Source: Phascolomyces articulosus
Taxonomy: Eukaryota > Mucoromycota > Mucoromycetes > Mucorales > Lichtheimiaceae
Assembly: GCA_025677815.1 (NCBI GenBank)
Contig: JAIXMP010000005.1
Span: 1,663,235-1,727,234 of the forward strand
Reading direction: 5' to 3'
Length of the DNA: 64,000 nucleotides
Notes under the pieces: model-generated
Told to the model about the DNA's origin: nothing
Database searches by the model: none
Seen by the model: the letters and a program-made list of their open reading frames with translations, nothing else
Program-made: the position numbers and the translations under genes
Shown here: in pieces, positions 47,093 to 59,853 of the stretch
How positions within the stretch are numbered: position 1 is the first letter of the stretch
Layout of the letters: each line of letters starts with the position of its first letter

Positions 47093-49607
47093 TCATGGAT
47101 TCTCTTCGTCCTCCTCTGAATTATTGTTGCTTTGGATATTAACGTATATTCTCTCTTGCTCATCATCATCGGCTTCACTCACATCAGTATTTGTATACTG
47201 TTCCCATTCCACCATATCGCTTTCATTAAGCTCTAATAATATTCCATGGTCACTTCCCTCGGACCAGCAATATAATGATATATCGTGATTAACCAAATAT
47301 TGTTGGTATCGCTGTGGGTTTTGCAGTGGTTCTAGGTACTGGAAATCTGGAACAAGATGAACAGGGCGTACTATATCAGAAATTTCGGCTACAAACTTTC
47401 CATGGTATACCCAGTTATCTGTCGGATATACGACCTCCAATCCACTTGCATAAGCTTGATATGCTGGTTCATAACGTTGACAAAAACATAAGTTATAAGT
47501 TTGACCTTTGTAGATTATTTGAAAATACTTTAGTACTTCGCCATAGTAATTGTTTTTGAACATGACATATCTTCTTTGATCTTCATTGGATGTACATATT
47601 AAGTCTCAGAAATGTTTATTTTCATCATCAAATTCAGACAATGCAATAGCATTAAAAAAGAATGCCTAACAGGAATGAAATATTATAGTAAGCTAATACG
47701 ATGTAATAAAGTATGTGATTAACAAGAATAGACTCACTGTCTTATAATCTGGTTCAGGCATATTTGATACATGTCGTGGTGCTTGATGTCCCTCAACTAC
47801 TGTGTCCAAAAAAGAGCGTATCAAGGCATAAAGGGTGGAGCTGGCTTGATTGTAATGTCCAAGATCACAAAGTAATTCCATTTCACCATCATTCTGTAGG
47901 TAAACTAACTCAAAATCAGGTTCGCCATGCTGTATTATTTGAGAATGTTCATTTGTGGCAGTTTTGCAATTTCGATCAACAATTTGTGGATATTCGTTGT
48001 ATAAAAGATCACGTCTAACAATGTAGTTCGAAACCTATATGATGATAATAGTAGTAACAAGAATAGTATTTAACTTAAAATTCACTTGGTGTATAGCTAA
48101 TGGATCTAAGACATAGTCTCAAAACTACACCAGTTTAGTAAAACTGGCCTTCTGAAAGTTGGTTCTTTTGGCTGGCTTTTTGGCATCCAGTTTGTGTTGA
48201 AGTTCAGTACTGTTCGTTGAATAATTCTTTACAACACCACGACTCTTGATGTCTTCTGCATATTTCCATAAGGAGTGGTTTTTAGGGAAGTTGAAACTAG
48301 ACTAAATATAAATAGGATTTAGTATAATAACAGCACTTGGATCAATAAACAATTTACATTTACATTTACATATTAAATATGCAGTGACGCACCTTTGAGT
48401 ATTTTTCAAATATGGGATAATATCTGTTGTAAAGCATTAGTGAATCATTCATTTTCTATAGGGTAGTTTCACTATGTTTGTGTGACATGGCTTGTTGATA
48501 AAAGTCGATAAAATGCCGTAAACAAAGTGCAGCTTGGGTAGGAATTTGATCGTGAATACATATCAATAAAATCTAACAGTAACTTAGTAAAAAATATAAT
48601 GCAAACTACACTAAATAGATAATCAAATTGTCAAACTTTACAGCAGCATTTTTTAGCAAACCAATACCTTCATATGCATTTTGAGTTCTGCATAAGTTGT
48701 ATTTTTCAATCCACTCGGCATAAATACAGCATTGAACTTTCGTAAACCAACATAGGAAGGAATCTTTGCAGCACTACAATAAAACCAAATAGTTAGTTTC
48801 AAAATTTCCATTAACTAGACTTTGTTGAATAACATGCTATTTTTATTACCGATCGTTGATAAGTTTAATTTTTCTTCGACCTCTTTTTTCACGTATCATT
48901 TTTTCTGTACATTCAATTAAATATTTGTAGGTTCCACCCAACTGATGAAGTTCATCAACAAGCAATGAATTGTAAATATCAAAGTGTTCCATGTTCCAAA
49001 ATGCATTCTAAACAACGTTATATATCATTAGAACGTCAAGTAATCATTTAATAACATATTATAACTAAAACTCAACTAACCTTTACTGAAAATATAGAAT
49101 TATCCTTGCAAAATATATTTTTATCACCTATTGTTGGCATAGCATTAGCACTTTCATAAAGCTTCAGCATGTTATCTTTAGATCTTGTTTCCACTTCACT
49201 TTCTGGAAGTACAGGCTCACGAAAGGAAATAGTGAAGGAAAAGCATCTTGGACATGAGCAATTACTGTTTCCACTTTTGACATTTGCTAATAACCTTCTA
49301 TTGTTTTATACACATAGCATATAGAATATGAGCTTGTACCGCTACAATATACAAATCTCTATCCTCAGTAATATGTAATAATGCATGTAAAAAAAACTTA
49401 CTGCTCTGGCAAATCTGCACTGTAAGCTGCCAAAGCTAGGACACAACCATAAATATAATTGAATGGGCCTCTCATTAAGATGGTGCTGTTTTTAAACAGT
49501 TAGTATACTATTTCATTTCGAAATATAATACAAAAAGATAAAAAAGTATACCCATCGTCAGCATATGGAGCAGATGTCAACGAATCCATGATAAGTTGTA
49601 AACAATC
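47093..49607 (-). pseudogene. Plavaka transposase A, C-terminal half (interrupted copy)
   Basis: Leftward exons parallel those of the intact copy at 52.2-56.6 kb: LMRGPFNYIYGCVLALAAYS then ADLPEQ; SGNSNCSCPRCFSF; later exons; and the last exon YGEVLKYFQIIYKGQTYNLC, ISDIVRPVHLVPDF, ending acidic (NNNSEEDEENP). The corresponding blocks in copy B are QGPYNRIYPCIPILSCYIAD, KNGQTKFSCPRC and VSDIIDTLHVVPDF. The coding sequence stops abruptly at 49,607 where element B begins; its N-terminal half resumes at 56,943. Read without B, the frame joins as AIIHHHDCLQLIMDSL. Confidence 0.82.
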
Positions 49608-49921
49608 ATCGGAATCTTTGTCTTTGCCTGTATTTACATTAAATGCATTTAATTGTATTTAAAGGGTTCAAAGGTAATACAGGTAACCCCCCAGCTTTAT
49701 TAACATTTAAATGTACACTAATATAAATTTAAATGCCTTTAAATACCTTTAAATGCATTTAAAATATATTGCCGTAGAGCAAGATTTTTTTTTTTTTGCA
49801 GTATATTTAACCATCCAGTTAAATTCATTTTACTACTATTTTGCCTATACAAAATAACTCTTATTTTATTGTAATATATAATTGATCTTTATTCTTGAAA
49901 ATAATAATAATAATAACAATA

Positions 49922-52002
49922 TCAAACAATCATTTCATAATCTCCTACAGCATCGTAAAGTCTTAATTCTCTATCAGCTTCCATATCCGCATCATTATCA
50001 TCTTGTACACGGTTTTGCAATTTATGAATTGTATCGGTATAGTGGCTGGATATTGAATCCCAATCAATAAATTGTGTTTTAGTTGTTCGTCGAAGAAGGT
50101 AGTCAAGGTAAATTTTGTTCCAATGAGTACCTATTGCAAGATTCGTCTCTTTATTTGTTGCTTGAGCATATCCACTTCGGGTCGACATATGAAAATATAT
50201 CTATAATAAAAATCCTATATATTAGCATACTATTCGCAGATTGTTCAAACAAGACAAACGCAGATGCTACCATGGTAAATGTTAAACAAATCAAAGTTGG
50301 TGGTATTGGGTCAGGGGTTGGTGCCACCCGTGCTCCCCCTCTACCATTGATGTTGAAAAAAACTTCATTCAAAATCCTTGGTATGCACTCGTTTCTGAAC
50401 ATCTCACCATGTCCAGTATAACCAGCTTTGGCAAAACTAAATATATGTGGATAATAAAACCAGTCGCCTATCATTAGTTACCTATTATCGTTTTACAATA
50501 GAGGAAACTCCAAAATTGCGCACTGAAACAAATCCAAAAGGTAAAGGTACTGTTTTTTGCTCCCACTTATTCTAAAGTCATGGGGAAGCAGAGTAGTAGC
50601 AAATTTGTACTTCTGCATTCTTGTATCCACTTGGCGACGTGCTGATGTTCTTCTTGCTGTAAGAACATTCCGAAACTTGATGTAGGTATATAAACAGATA
50701 TTTTAATATTCGCTTCTCTCCCCCTAAATATTCCATCATTGTGGGTCAGGAGCAAAAAAAAAAAAATGATATCACGATTACCTCAGATCTAATTAGTCCA
50801 GATGATTCGTATTTAAACCGTTCAAAATCGAGTTCTTCTGAAGTAATTTCGATAGCAAGTTTGTCACTAACAGCATTGGATTCTGCAGTGTCAGGGAAAG
50901 CATTAACCATATAGCAATACATTGCCACACCCTTCTCAAACCTATCCCACTGCTCACCAGGATCCATATCAAATGATAATATCCGGGTTTGTTTGCTAGT
51001 TTATAATTGTTTAAAAAAGAAAGACAACATAAAACATAAAAATAATTTCTGAAAAAGATTAAAGAACATTATATATATAAATAATAAATTAGGTGCTATC
51101 ACTACCTGTAAGGGACAATATGAGAATAGTTCAAATTATATGGTGGTCTGTTTTCTACTGGAGAATCTTCTTCATGTTGACCATAGCGACGTGGTGACGA
51201 ACCTTCTAATATCGATGAACCACTTGAATTTGTAGGATGTGATATCATTTATATGAATATATATTTATACGTTAGTCGTTTTAAGTGAAATAAAAGGGAT
51301 GTTAATATGCTACCTAGATTGATTCATTGTATGTAAACTAAAGTAATTATCTTCATTCATATAAACTTTGAATAGTATAAATATAAAATACTAATAAACC
51401 TGTCATATTGAATACATACATTTCGTTGTTTGATGAATCACTATCACTTGCATTGCATTGATTTTGGACGGGAAAATTCAATCTAAGATCTTGTAAAAGT
51501 GTATGCATCAAAGCTGATTCAGCCTGGTTTGCTGATTGTGAAACTTGAATTGTACCAGCAATCAAGTCTTGATTACTTGGAGAAGGGGTATCTTGGGGAG
51601 TAATGCTTGATCTGCTACTAGTTCTTGACCCATATTAAAAACACGATCCATTACTGTTACTGACTATATGACTAACAAAAAAAAGCGATATGGTCAATTG
51701 GTCTATGTCAACTTACCTTGATTGCCGTTCTGGTAAAATATTCGAAGTAATTGATTCAATCTGATTTTCAACATTCGAATTATTTCTTGATCTTGCTGCG
51801 GAAATTGATATGAGTACTACATTGTTAGCACTTTTAGGTGATTTATGATTCATTAAGTACAATTTATGTTACCAGCAACATGCGATTGTGTCAGCCGTCT
51901 ATTGTGTTGAATGCCTCGGGGTTGATCTAATATATTTTCTCTTTCTCGAGCAATAGGGTCTCTTCTTCGACGGTATTTTTTAGATTGTCTACCACATGCC
52001 AT
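49922..52002 (-). CDS. Accessory protein of Plavaka element B, DUF6532-like, multi-exon
   Basis: Exon 1 (52,002-51,873) encodes a very basic MACGRQSKKYRRRRDPIAR head; exon 2 begins after TTCCGCAG (RNNSNVENQIESITSNILPE). Later exon-like pieces: IAGTIQVSQSANQAESALMH (51,560-51,420), GSSILEGSSPRRYGQHEEDS (about 51,200), MDPGEQWDRFEKGVAMYCYM (50,967), FRGREANIKISVYIPTSSFG (about 50,730), HIFSFAKAGYTGHGEMFRNE then NGRGGARVAPTPDPIPPTLI (50,450-50,270) and a last exon ending LYDAVGDYEMIV at 49,922. The pattern FFxxNxxGGxRxxPxPDPIPPTLICLT matches the fungal DUF6532 family in my memory (FFxxxSxGxxxxxxFxPIPxxxIAL). Exact joins for the middle exons were not resolved. Role unknown; its divergent pairing with the transposase suggests a second mobility protein. 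Confidence 0.55.
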
Positions 52003-52218
52003 TATAAAAGAAAAAATGGGTAACTTTTTAATAACTATGCGTGCAGATTTGACTTTATAAGGTTTTCCAGGTCTTGATATCCCTTTATGGCAGGCGTTGC
52101 TATGGCAACGCCTGCCAGAATAGGTAAATGCGCAGTGTCCTCCAGCTTTTAAGTTACTTTTATGTGTTAACGAAGTATATTTGCTTAGCCTGTCAAAAAC
52201 AAAAAGCGCAGCACACCA

Positions 52219-55200
52219 ATGACGATTCAACCAGAAATATATTGTCCATGGGCAAATGAATGCGGCAAGCCTAACCCTTTTACAAGTCTTTTTGCCTACG
52301 AACAGCATCATAGAATAAAGCATAGAGATAAACAGATGCCAAGTCTTCAGAATCCACAACCAGAACAACAAAATGAATCTTCCTCAATTCAAGGCAATCA
52401 AGATGGTGATGATAATGCAAGTTTTTTTTTTCTCAATTCATTTTCCCAATGCATTCAATGTTACATGTAATAATTTAAACTTTTTACAATTCTGGAAAAC
52501 TAGATTCCTGACCCCTATAGTGATAATGAGAGTATGGAAACACCTGTACAAACAACCCAAGAAACTAGACAACAGCCATCCATAGAAACTCTAGTTGAAA
52601 AAGGTATATATTTAAAACTTAAGAACTTATCCAAAACGAATTTATTATAAAAAGTTATTGTTATATAGAACCTGTGGGAGTTGCACCCGATTTTGTTCCT
52701 GAAGACAACATAAATCTAGGGTTGGGAAATGGAACTCTGAATGAAATAGAGCGGGAGCTTGGATTATGGGCTTTTAAAAATGAAGTCTCTAACAGTTCAT
52801 ATGCCAGGTATTAGTCACATTACAGTGTTTGTTTTAAAATCCCACTAGTTAATTATTGTAATATTCATAATTATATAAAGTCTTGTCAGTTTAATAAACA
52901 AGGGTCTTGCTAAAGCACACTTGTCAAAAGAACCTTACTCTTTGTCAACTACATCCATTGAAATCTTAAAAACAAGGTTGGAAGATGACGCAAACACAAC
53001 AATGCAATTGGTATGTAAATATGTTCTCAATGTATAATATATATTTATTTTAATTCTCTGGTAATAAATTACTTATAAAAAATTAGCCATTTGCAAATAC
53101 ACGTGTCTATTTGGAAGATATTGAAGGCATTCAAACTGACTGGCACCAAGAAATTACTGATGTTGTGGGGGAGATTCATTTTAGTTATCGCAATATAAAA
53201 GATGTATGCCAGGCAATATTTTCGCATCCTATTTTCTGGAAAGTTATGATTAACAAGCCTAGTGTGCATCGTCAAAATGGCGAGAGAGTGTTTCTTGATA
53301 TTGATTCAGGGGAACATTGGGAAGAGATGCAGGTAAAATAACTTATAAAAACATTTGTCTTCTCAACAATAATTTAGAATGTAGAATCTATGGCTATATG
53401 AAATCTTTATTTTTCTCTTTAGTTAAAATTCCCTGGTAATATTATTCTTAATATACTTTTGGGATCTGACCAAACGATTGTGGCTGGAAATGGAAGACAT
53501 AAAGCATGGCCAATATATTTAAAGCTTGGTATTATTATAAAACTCCCTCAAAAATTGATGGGTATACATGGATAATGATTAAAAAAATAGAAAAATAAAT
53601 AAAAGATATTAAGAGGCTAATATTCACATATGTATAGGAAATGTTCCAATGAAGTTTAGAAACAGCGAAAAACACCATGCTTCAAGAGTACTTGCTTATT
53701 TACCTGTGGTTAATTGGAAAGAAGGAGTCAACCCACCTACTTGGTTAGCAACTGCTCGTGTTGCTATTTTCCATCACTGTCTTTCTCTTATACTGGCCCC
53801 ATTCCGATCAGAAAATGAAAGGTATATTAAATTCGACAGTAATCTAACAAATTTATGCGTTATATTAGATCAATAGTTGTTATTTATTATTATTGGTTTT
53901 CATTTCGTATTTTAGTGTGCAGCCATTTTTGTTACAAGGCCCTTATAACAGAATTTATCCCTGTATTCCAATTTTGTCATGCTACATCGCAGATCTTCCA
54001 GAACAGTAAGTAGTAATGAAATAAATAAAGCAACTTATAGTAGCAACCATTATGTTTAGTATAAAATATATAACTAAAATAAATAACAGACGAATGATTG
54101 CTATAGTTAAAAATGGACAAACAAAATTTTCATGTCCACGGTGTCTTTTACCAACTGCTCACTTTCATCTCCCATATCAACCGGAAAATGTGCAAAATAA
54201 TGGAGTTATTTTACGGTCCAAGGAATTTATGGAGGCGATTTACAAGCATGGCAAAACAATGTTAAATAATGGTCAATCAGTAACAGCATTGTGCAGAGCG
54301 TATTCAACGCATATTGTCGAGGTAAAAGTTGTCTTTGTCTATGCATTTTTTGTATATATAGATATATTGTATTTCAGTCTCCCAAAGATTTCATATCGAT
54401 ATACTTTAGAACGCTTTTTGGAGAATACCTTTATTTGATGAAGTTTCTAATTTTTTGGTTGTGGATTGTTTACATCAACTTGGAGGTGTATATCAACATC
54501 TTGCTGAATGTGTTGAAAAGATTGTTAAAGCATTGCCGCATGGAAATGAGAAGTTGAAAAAAATTAACAAGAGGTTATTTTCAATGTTAACAAAGTATGA
54601 ATGGTGAATGAATTATACTGATTAGTGATTTGATGCATTATAAAATATAATATATAGAGCTTCGCTTATCACCGCATTTAAAGAACTACGATCATTTAAA
54701 ACTGGTTATATATTGAGTGCATTGAAGAATCCCATATACACCGAAATGAAGAGCCATATGAGCGTTAGTACTTTTCGTAATATTTGAAATTATTGCATTT
54801 TATAATTGATTATTGCTGTTGGATGTATAAAGTCACAATATATGGTATTTAATAATTTATTATGTACACACTAGATTCTGTTATCCTGCGTTCATGATTT
54901 TATTCCATTGCAAGCTTCTTTGTGTCTTCGAAAATTTATCGATTTTTTTTACTTAGCAACGCGAAATATACACACTGAAAGTTCACTGAAAGAAATGCAT
55001 TATACGTTGGAAGAGTATAATTCTTTGTGCCCAATATTTCAATCTTATTCTCGAGTAAGAATTAAATATCAGTTATATTATAGATTGTATATCATGATTT
55101 TAATAGTATATTATTTTATAGCTGATAATATTCTCAATTTTTTCGTTTAGTCTAAATTACGATTTCCTAAGCACCACATGCTCTGGAAATACCACAGTGA

Positions 55201-56615
55201 CATTCGTAAATTTGGTGTAGTTTCTGGATATAGTACCTGTCAAACCGAATATCAGCATAAAGTAGACGCAAAATCTCCTGGTAGAAGAGTAAATTTTCAC
55301 AAATATAAAATGACGAAGCAGGTACCTCTATAGGCTAGTTTAATATTATAAATATGATGAATAATCTATGCCAGCGAAGTTTCTAAGTAACTTTTCTTTT
55401 GAATGAAAATTAGATGTCATCATTTGTATATTATAGAGATCTTTTATTTGACGAATATTTGTATACCATGATGAGTGCACCTACTTCTGAAACTATAAGT
55501 TTACCAAATATTCATCCAACAATTGCGGATAGAAGGCTATATTCTACTTTGGAGAGAGGGAAGCCATTATTATTTTCCACTATCCAAGATAAATATCCAA
55601 ACTATCCAAGTATCATACCACTTATTCGATGTTGTTTGCATACTATTGCAAAAGGACCGAATCAAACCTGCAGTTTGGGAAATATGCTGCACCTTGCCAA
55701 GTATAAGGTAGCTTTTTTTTATATTGAAGAACGTTATTAGAGTTAAAAAATATAAGGGTATATATAATATGAAATAATTATAATAATTAGTCAGAGTTTA
55801 ATAAATAAAAAACTATTATAAAATACAATATATTTTAAACATAGCTTCCTAATTTAGAAACGATACATATATAAGGAAATAATAATAAATTATTAAAAAA
55901 ATAGTATATATAAATATAAAAAACGTATATCATTATTTTGCTTACACGGTCTGATATTGGACCAAAATCTATATATAATTTTAATATACGAATTTCAAAC
56001 AAAACATTGAAATTTTAGGCTCAAGTTTATAGAAGTCTCGCGCTTAATGGAGCGTACGTTAATGGAGAATGCTATAAAAAAATTTTGTACGCACATCCAG
56101 ATTTTTACGGTGGATCACGATTTGATTATGCATTGTTCGAGGATGGATCAGTTTCAAAATTACTTCTTTTTTTTACTGTGAAGCCCAAGGTCACCCCAGA
56201 ATATCCTAATCTACCAAATTCGATAGACTTATGCCTCGTGGAAAGATATACTATAATCGATCAGCCTCATCCAAGTGGTTTTCAAGTTGTCACTGAGAGT
56301 GAAAACATGCAGGTATACGATCGTTATCAAGTATGCCGTGTTAGTGACATCATTGATACGTTACATGTCGTACCTGATTTTTCTACTGCATTGAATGATA
56401 ATGAGAATTCTCGTATTTTTGAAAGATACCTTGTCAATAACGATACACACCCATTGATAGATAGAAAAGGAATATTGAAAGAAGTTGAAGATCTAGTGAT
56501 GTGGGGCCATTTGGAACCATCATCTTCTGATGAAGATGAAAATGAAGAAGGGTTATATAGTGATGATAATTACAGTGATGAAGGGTATTCAGAAACAGAG
56601 GATTATGAAAACTAG
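52219..56615 (+). CDS. Plavaka transposase (element B), about 1,000 aa, 15 exons
   Basis: Exon 1 starts at 52,219 and encodes a C2H2-type finger (CPWANECGKP..HHRIKH). Exons 2-15: 52504-52603, 52669-52807, 52881-53010, 53087-53332, 53423-53561, 53638-53821, 53916-54005, 54090-54321, 54410-54594, 54658-54763, 54875-55054, 55151-55321, 55414-55707 and 56019-56615; all GT..AG and all phases agree (930 codons plus stop). Plavaka landmarks: LLGSDQTIVAGNGRHKAWPI, RNSEKHHASRVLAYLPVV, YIADLPEQ, KFSCPRCLLP, NAFWRIPLFDEVSNF and LVVDCLHQLGGVYQHL, then YLATRNIHTESSLKEM, and an acidic C-terminus. The exon 1 to exon 2 join is not resolved: the only donor near 52,417 is out of phase, so a T-run length error or alternative first exon is possible. 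Otherwise intact. Confidence 0.88.
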
Positions 56616-56942
56616 CATTATTTTTTAAAAAACCGTTAAAGAATTGAATAAAATTAGCAAGCAAGTTGTTAATTCATATTATCCACTTGATTTTGGTTTT
56701 AAACTTTCCTTAATTATACTCTATACATTATCAAAATTATAAGCATCATATTTGTAGTTCATCTACTTCAATGAAAAATATATACATGATGTAATATATT
56801 AGAAAACATTTTAATACATATTTTCTAACTCAAGAAACTTTATATACCTTTAAAGGCAAATAAAGACAAATAAAGGTTAAAAAGGCAAATACAACATACA
56901 ACTAAAATTTAAATGCATTTAAAGGTAAAACCAAACTTCCGA

Positions 56943-58738
56943 TGATGATGTATTATTGCTTATTTTGCACCAAACCACCATGAACGTGACTTGCCATCCT
57001 TTGGTTGATCAATAATAGGCAGATATACTAAAACACGACTAGCATGATATTTTTCAGAATCTCTTATAGCTTGAGGCACATTGGCTATATGGTAATTGCT
57101 CAAATTTTAGTTGATATTATTTATGTTACAATACCTTTTAGGTATACAGGTAATAAATATAAAACTTCAAAATAAATACCAAGTGAGGTGAAATGACAAT
57201 AAGACGAATGAAAAAAAAATAAAATGTGTGAAAAGTGGGACTAAAAGAATATAGTTGAGAATCTTTTATTATTTAAAAATGTTGGTCTTTATATATGGTT
57301 CTATTATCTACGGAGATGATGTCCAGTTAATTATGATTAATAATCTATGTTCAATGAGCTGAGATGAAGGATCTCTTACTTCTTAAATTACATATAATCA
57401 TACGTGTATATTTAGTTGAGTTATAGACTGGTACACCGATCTTCTCCGATGTCTACACTTCTTTACTGTTTATTTCTTTATATAGTATTCTTACACCATG
57501 TTTATTAGTAATAAGAATTTAACTTAGTGTAGTGTGTTAATGGTCATATCATATATATGAGAATGATGTTTAACCGATGAATGAATGGACATAATAGAAC
57601 CATTGTTGTGGTTCATCACACCAAGTTTTAAATACATAGGCCAAAGTTTTGATTTACCATCCTATGATACTGAGGTTTGATCTGAAGATAACATTATGCC
57701 CAAAACAATCCTCCCTCTAGGTATACTTCCCTATAATTATAGTTAAGGAAGTGTTGCAGTAACAATGTCATAAAATATTTACAGAAATGATTTATATTAG
57801 ACACTAACCTGAAGTTCTTCCCACCAATATCCAGCATGTATTTCACTAAATACACATTCCCTACCATGACTTTAGATTATGGGTCGAAGTATCATGTGCT
57901 GTTCAAGCAATGGACTTGAAAAGAGTAATTGACATAAATCTTTCATATTGCGCGAATGAAGTTTTACTGTTCCAACAGTAGAATGAAGATCTTCTTTATC
58001 ACAATCATCTGGCAAATCATTTACGTCATCGATAGTAAATGAATGTTCTTGGAACGGCTAATATTAAATAATATAATGAGCTTACATGTATGGAATCAAA
58101 TATGTTTTCAAAATTATATACATACCACAGCAATTGTTTCATATTTGTCAGTTTGTAAACAGGCTATTAGAGATTCAGTAGTAGGAACAGTAATAACTAT
58201 TCTTTCTGGACTCTCCCTGGCGTAATCCATAGCAGATTGAATTATTTTAGCTAACCTATAGAACAGTAAGAGCTATATTAGTCAATACCATTTTACCATC
58301 TATCCTTACTACATTCAACTCACTCTGAGTACTCTGAGTTTAAGATATTGTGCTCCATAGAATAAAGTGCCAAACTTTGTTCGACTTCATTCATGGTTTC
58401 AAATTTTGGTGAGCTCGGGTCAGTATATACATCAACAGGATGCCCTATACATTCTATATAAATACAGTTGTTAATTTTATTTTAAAAAATTAGTCAATCA
58501 TTCAAAATGGACCTATATCCCTACTTTCATATAAAGGTTGCTTTTCTGTTTGAATACTCCTGGTATGAGCTTATTGAGGGTATTGTGTAGGCATATCAGA
58601 ATTTAAGTATTCGCTATTACAGCTATATTGTGTAGTATCAATATAGTTTTCATCTAAAGAATCATTGTGGTCGAGCTCATTTTCCACTTCATTAGTTGCT
58701 GTAACACTAATATCTATCTCATTGGGATCGAGTATCAT
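56943..58738 (-). pseudogene. Plavaka transposase A, N-terminal half (decayed)
   Basis: Reading leftward from ATG 58,738 (MILDPNEIDISVTATNEVEN): GHPVDVYTDPSSPKFETMNE, AKIIQSAMDYARESPERIVI, FQEHSFTIDDVNDLPDDCDK, VGTVKLHSRNMKDLCQLLFS, GRIVLGIMLSSDQTSVS, SKLWPMYLKLG, RDSEKYHASRVLVYLPIIDQ. Each block matches the corresponding exon of transposase B. In-frame stops (after MPTQYPQ, LRPIIS, QTSVS and GAK) show it is dead. The coding sequence is broken at 57,183/57,621 by a solo LTR and at 56,942 by element B. Confidence 0.82.
57184..57620 (-). mobile_element. Solo LTR, 437 bases, inverted copy of the 43.1 kb LTR
   Basis: Reverse complement runs TGTGATGAACC to CATTTCACCTCA as at 43,106-43,538, with scattered substitutions and small indels. 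It is flanked by a perfect 5-base target duplication CCAAG (57,179-57,183 and 57,621-57,625). No internal sequence is present, so it arose by recombination between two LTRs of a former complete element. Confidence 0.93.
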
Positions 58739-59493
58739 ATTGTAACCTTTAGGTCTGTACTTATTAAAAGTGTGTATAGAGATAGGTTATGATAGGTTTC
58801 GGTTATGATTTAGTGAGCACCAACAATAATATCGTTTATTGTGAATGGTAGTTTGAGATGATTATTTATAAGGAGAAAGGTTTTAGATAATATTTGATGT
58901 TATAGTGCTTTTATATGTAAGCAGATCAGGCTCAGGGATATTATGAAAACGTTATGTCTTAATATAATCAAGAATATAAAGTAGAATCGATGTCTTGGAT
59001 CAATTCAATAGAATAATAATAACAATTTTGTTATATATGTTAAGATAAGACTCTTAGTTTATAAGTCTGAAATGAATAATATGAAATTAAAACAAGCCAA
59101 TTGTGTGGGCGTTGAGTGACCAAAATATAATTCACTTTAAAGATAATTGTAAGGTAAATATAAGGTAAATATATGGTAAAGATTTATTGAATCAAAAGTT
59201 GAAGGGTATTTATATGTTTTTGAAATAGTTGCGCAGTAACTGTTATTGATTTGACAGATCAATTGATCTTGTAACCGCAGTTACTAAAAGATGTTGCGCA
59301 GTATAAGATAATATGAATATGTATAATAATAAGAAGGTGTGATAATACTAAATAGGGGAATAACAAATAATTGGATGATCCACATGATATGGATCTACAA
59401 AATGGTAATATGAGGGATAAGAGAGAATGGTGAATATGTGGGGAAATAATAATAGAGGAAATAATAAGATATTTGGTGAAGTGGAATTTTAGT
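58739..59493. other. AT-rich DNA including probable Gypsy 3' LTR
   Basis: On the minus strand a purine-rich AACCTGGGGAGTGTG (about 59,495-59,509) is followed by TGTAACTAAAATTCC. This is the arrangement of a polypurine tract and LTR start, so the 3' LTR of the Gypsy element probably begins near 59,494 and extends leftward. Its far end cannot be set without the other LTR. The region contains GTTGCGCAGTA twice (about 59,229 and 59,291) and the palindrome GATCAATTGATC. Confidence 0.5.
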
Positions 59494-59853
59494 TACACAC
59501 ACTCCCCAGGTTCAGTAAAGTGGACTCCACTTTAAAATAGAATACATCGTTAATGTTAATCATGAATTTTGTCACAGAATTGTATATAATATATTTGAAT
59601 AAACTTGATCAACAAGTTATAATAAAGATATATAATTTACAACAAAAGATTAACTACAATGATAATTATGTATATATATAAATTGGGGATATTGGGTAAA
59701 ATGATAATGATAACATTGATAATAAAAACTGCTGTTTTTGATTGTTTTTAATTGTATTATCTTCTTTTTTTTTGATTTTGTTCGTTATTGTTGTAGTAGT
59801 TGTAGTAGCTGTTGTTGTTTGAGAGAGAGAGAGAGATTCTCTTATAATTGCTG

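Larger units (their letters stand above)
49610..56940. mobile_element. Plavaka-type (CACTA-clade) DNA transposon B, 7.3 kb, two divergent genes
   Basis: Left end CGGAATCTTTGTCTTTGCC, right end (inverted) CGGAAGTTTGGTTTTACC form imperfect terminal inverted repeats. Inside both ends are TTTAAATGCATTTAAA-type subterminal repeats (49,640-49,770 and 56,850-56,930). The element interrupts transposase A with a 2-base AT duplication (49,608-49,609 / 56,941-56,942). It carries a minus-strand gene with a DUF6532-like domain and a plus-strand transposase, starting 217 bases apart. Boundaries are deduced from the reconstructed reading frame of the host copy. Confidence 0.82.
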
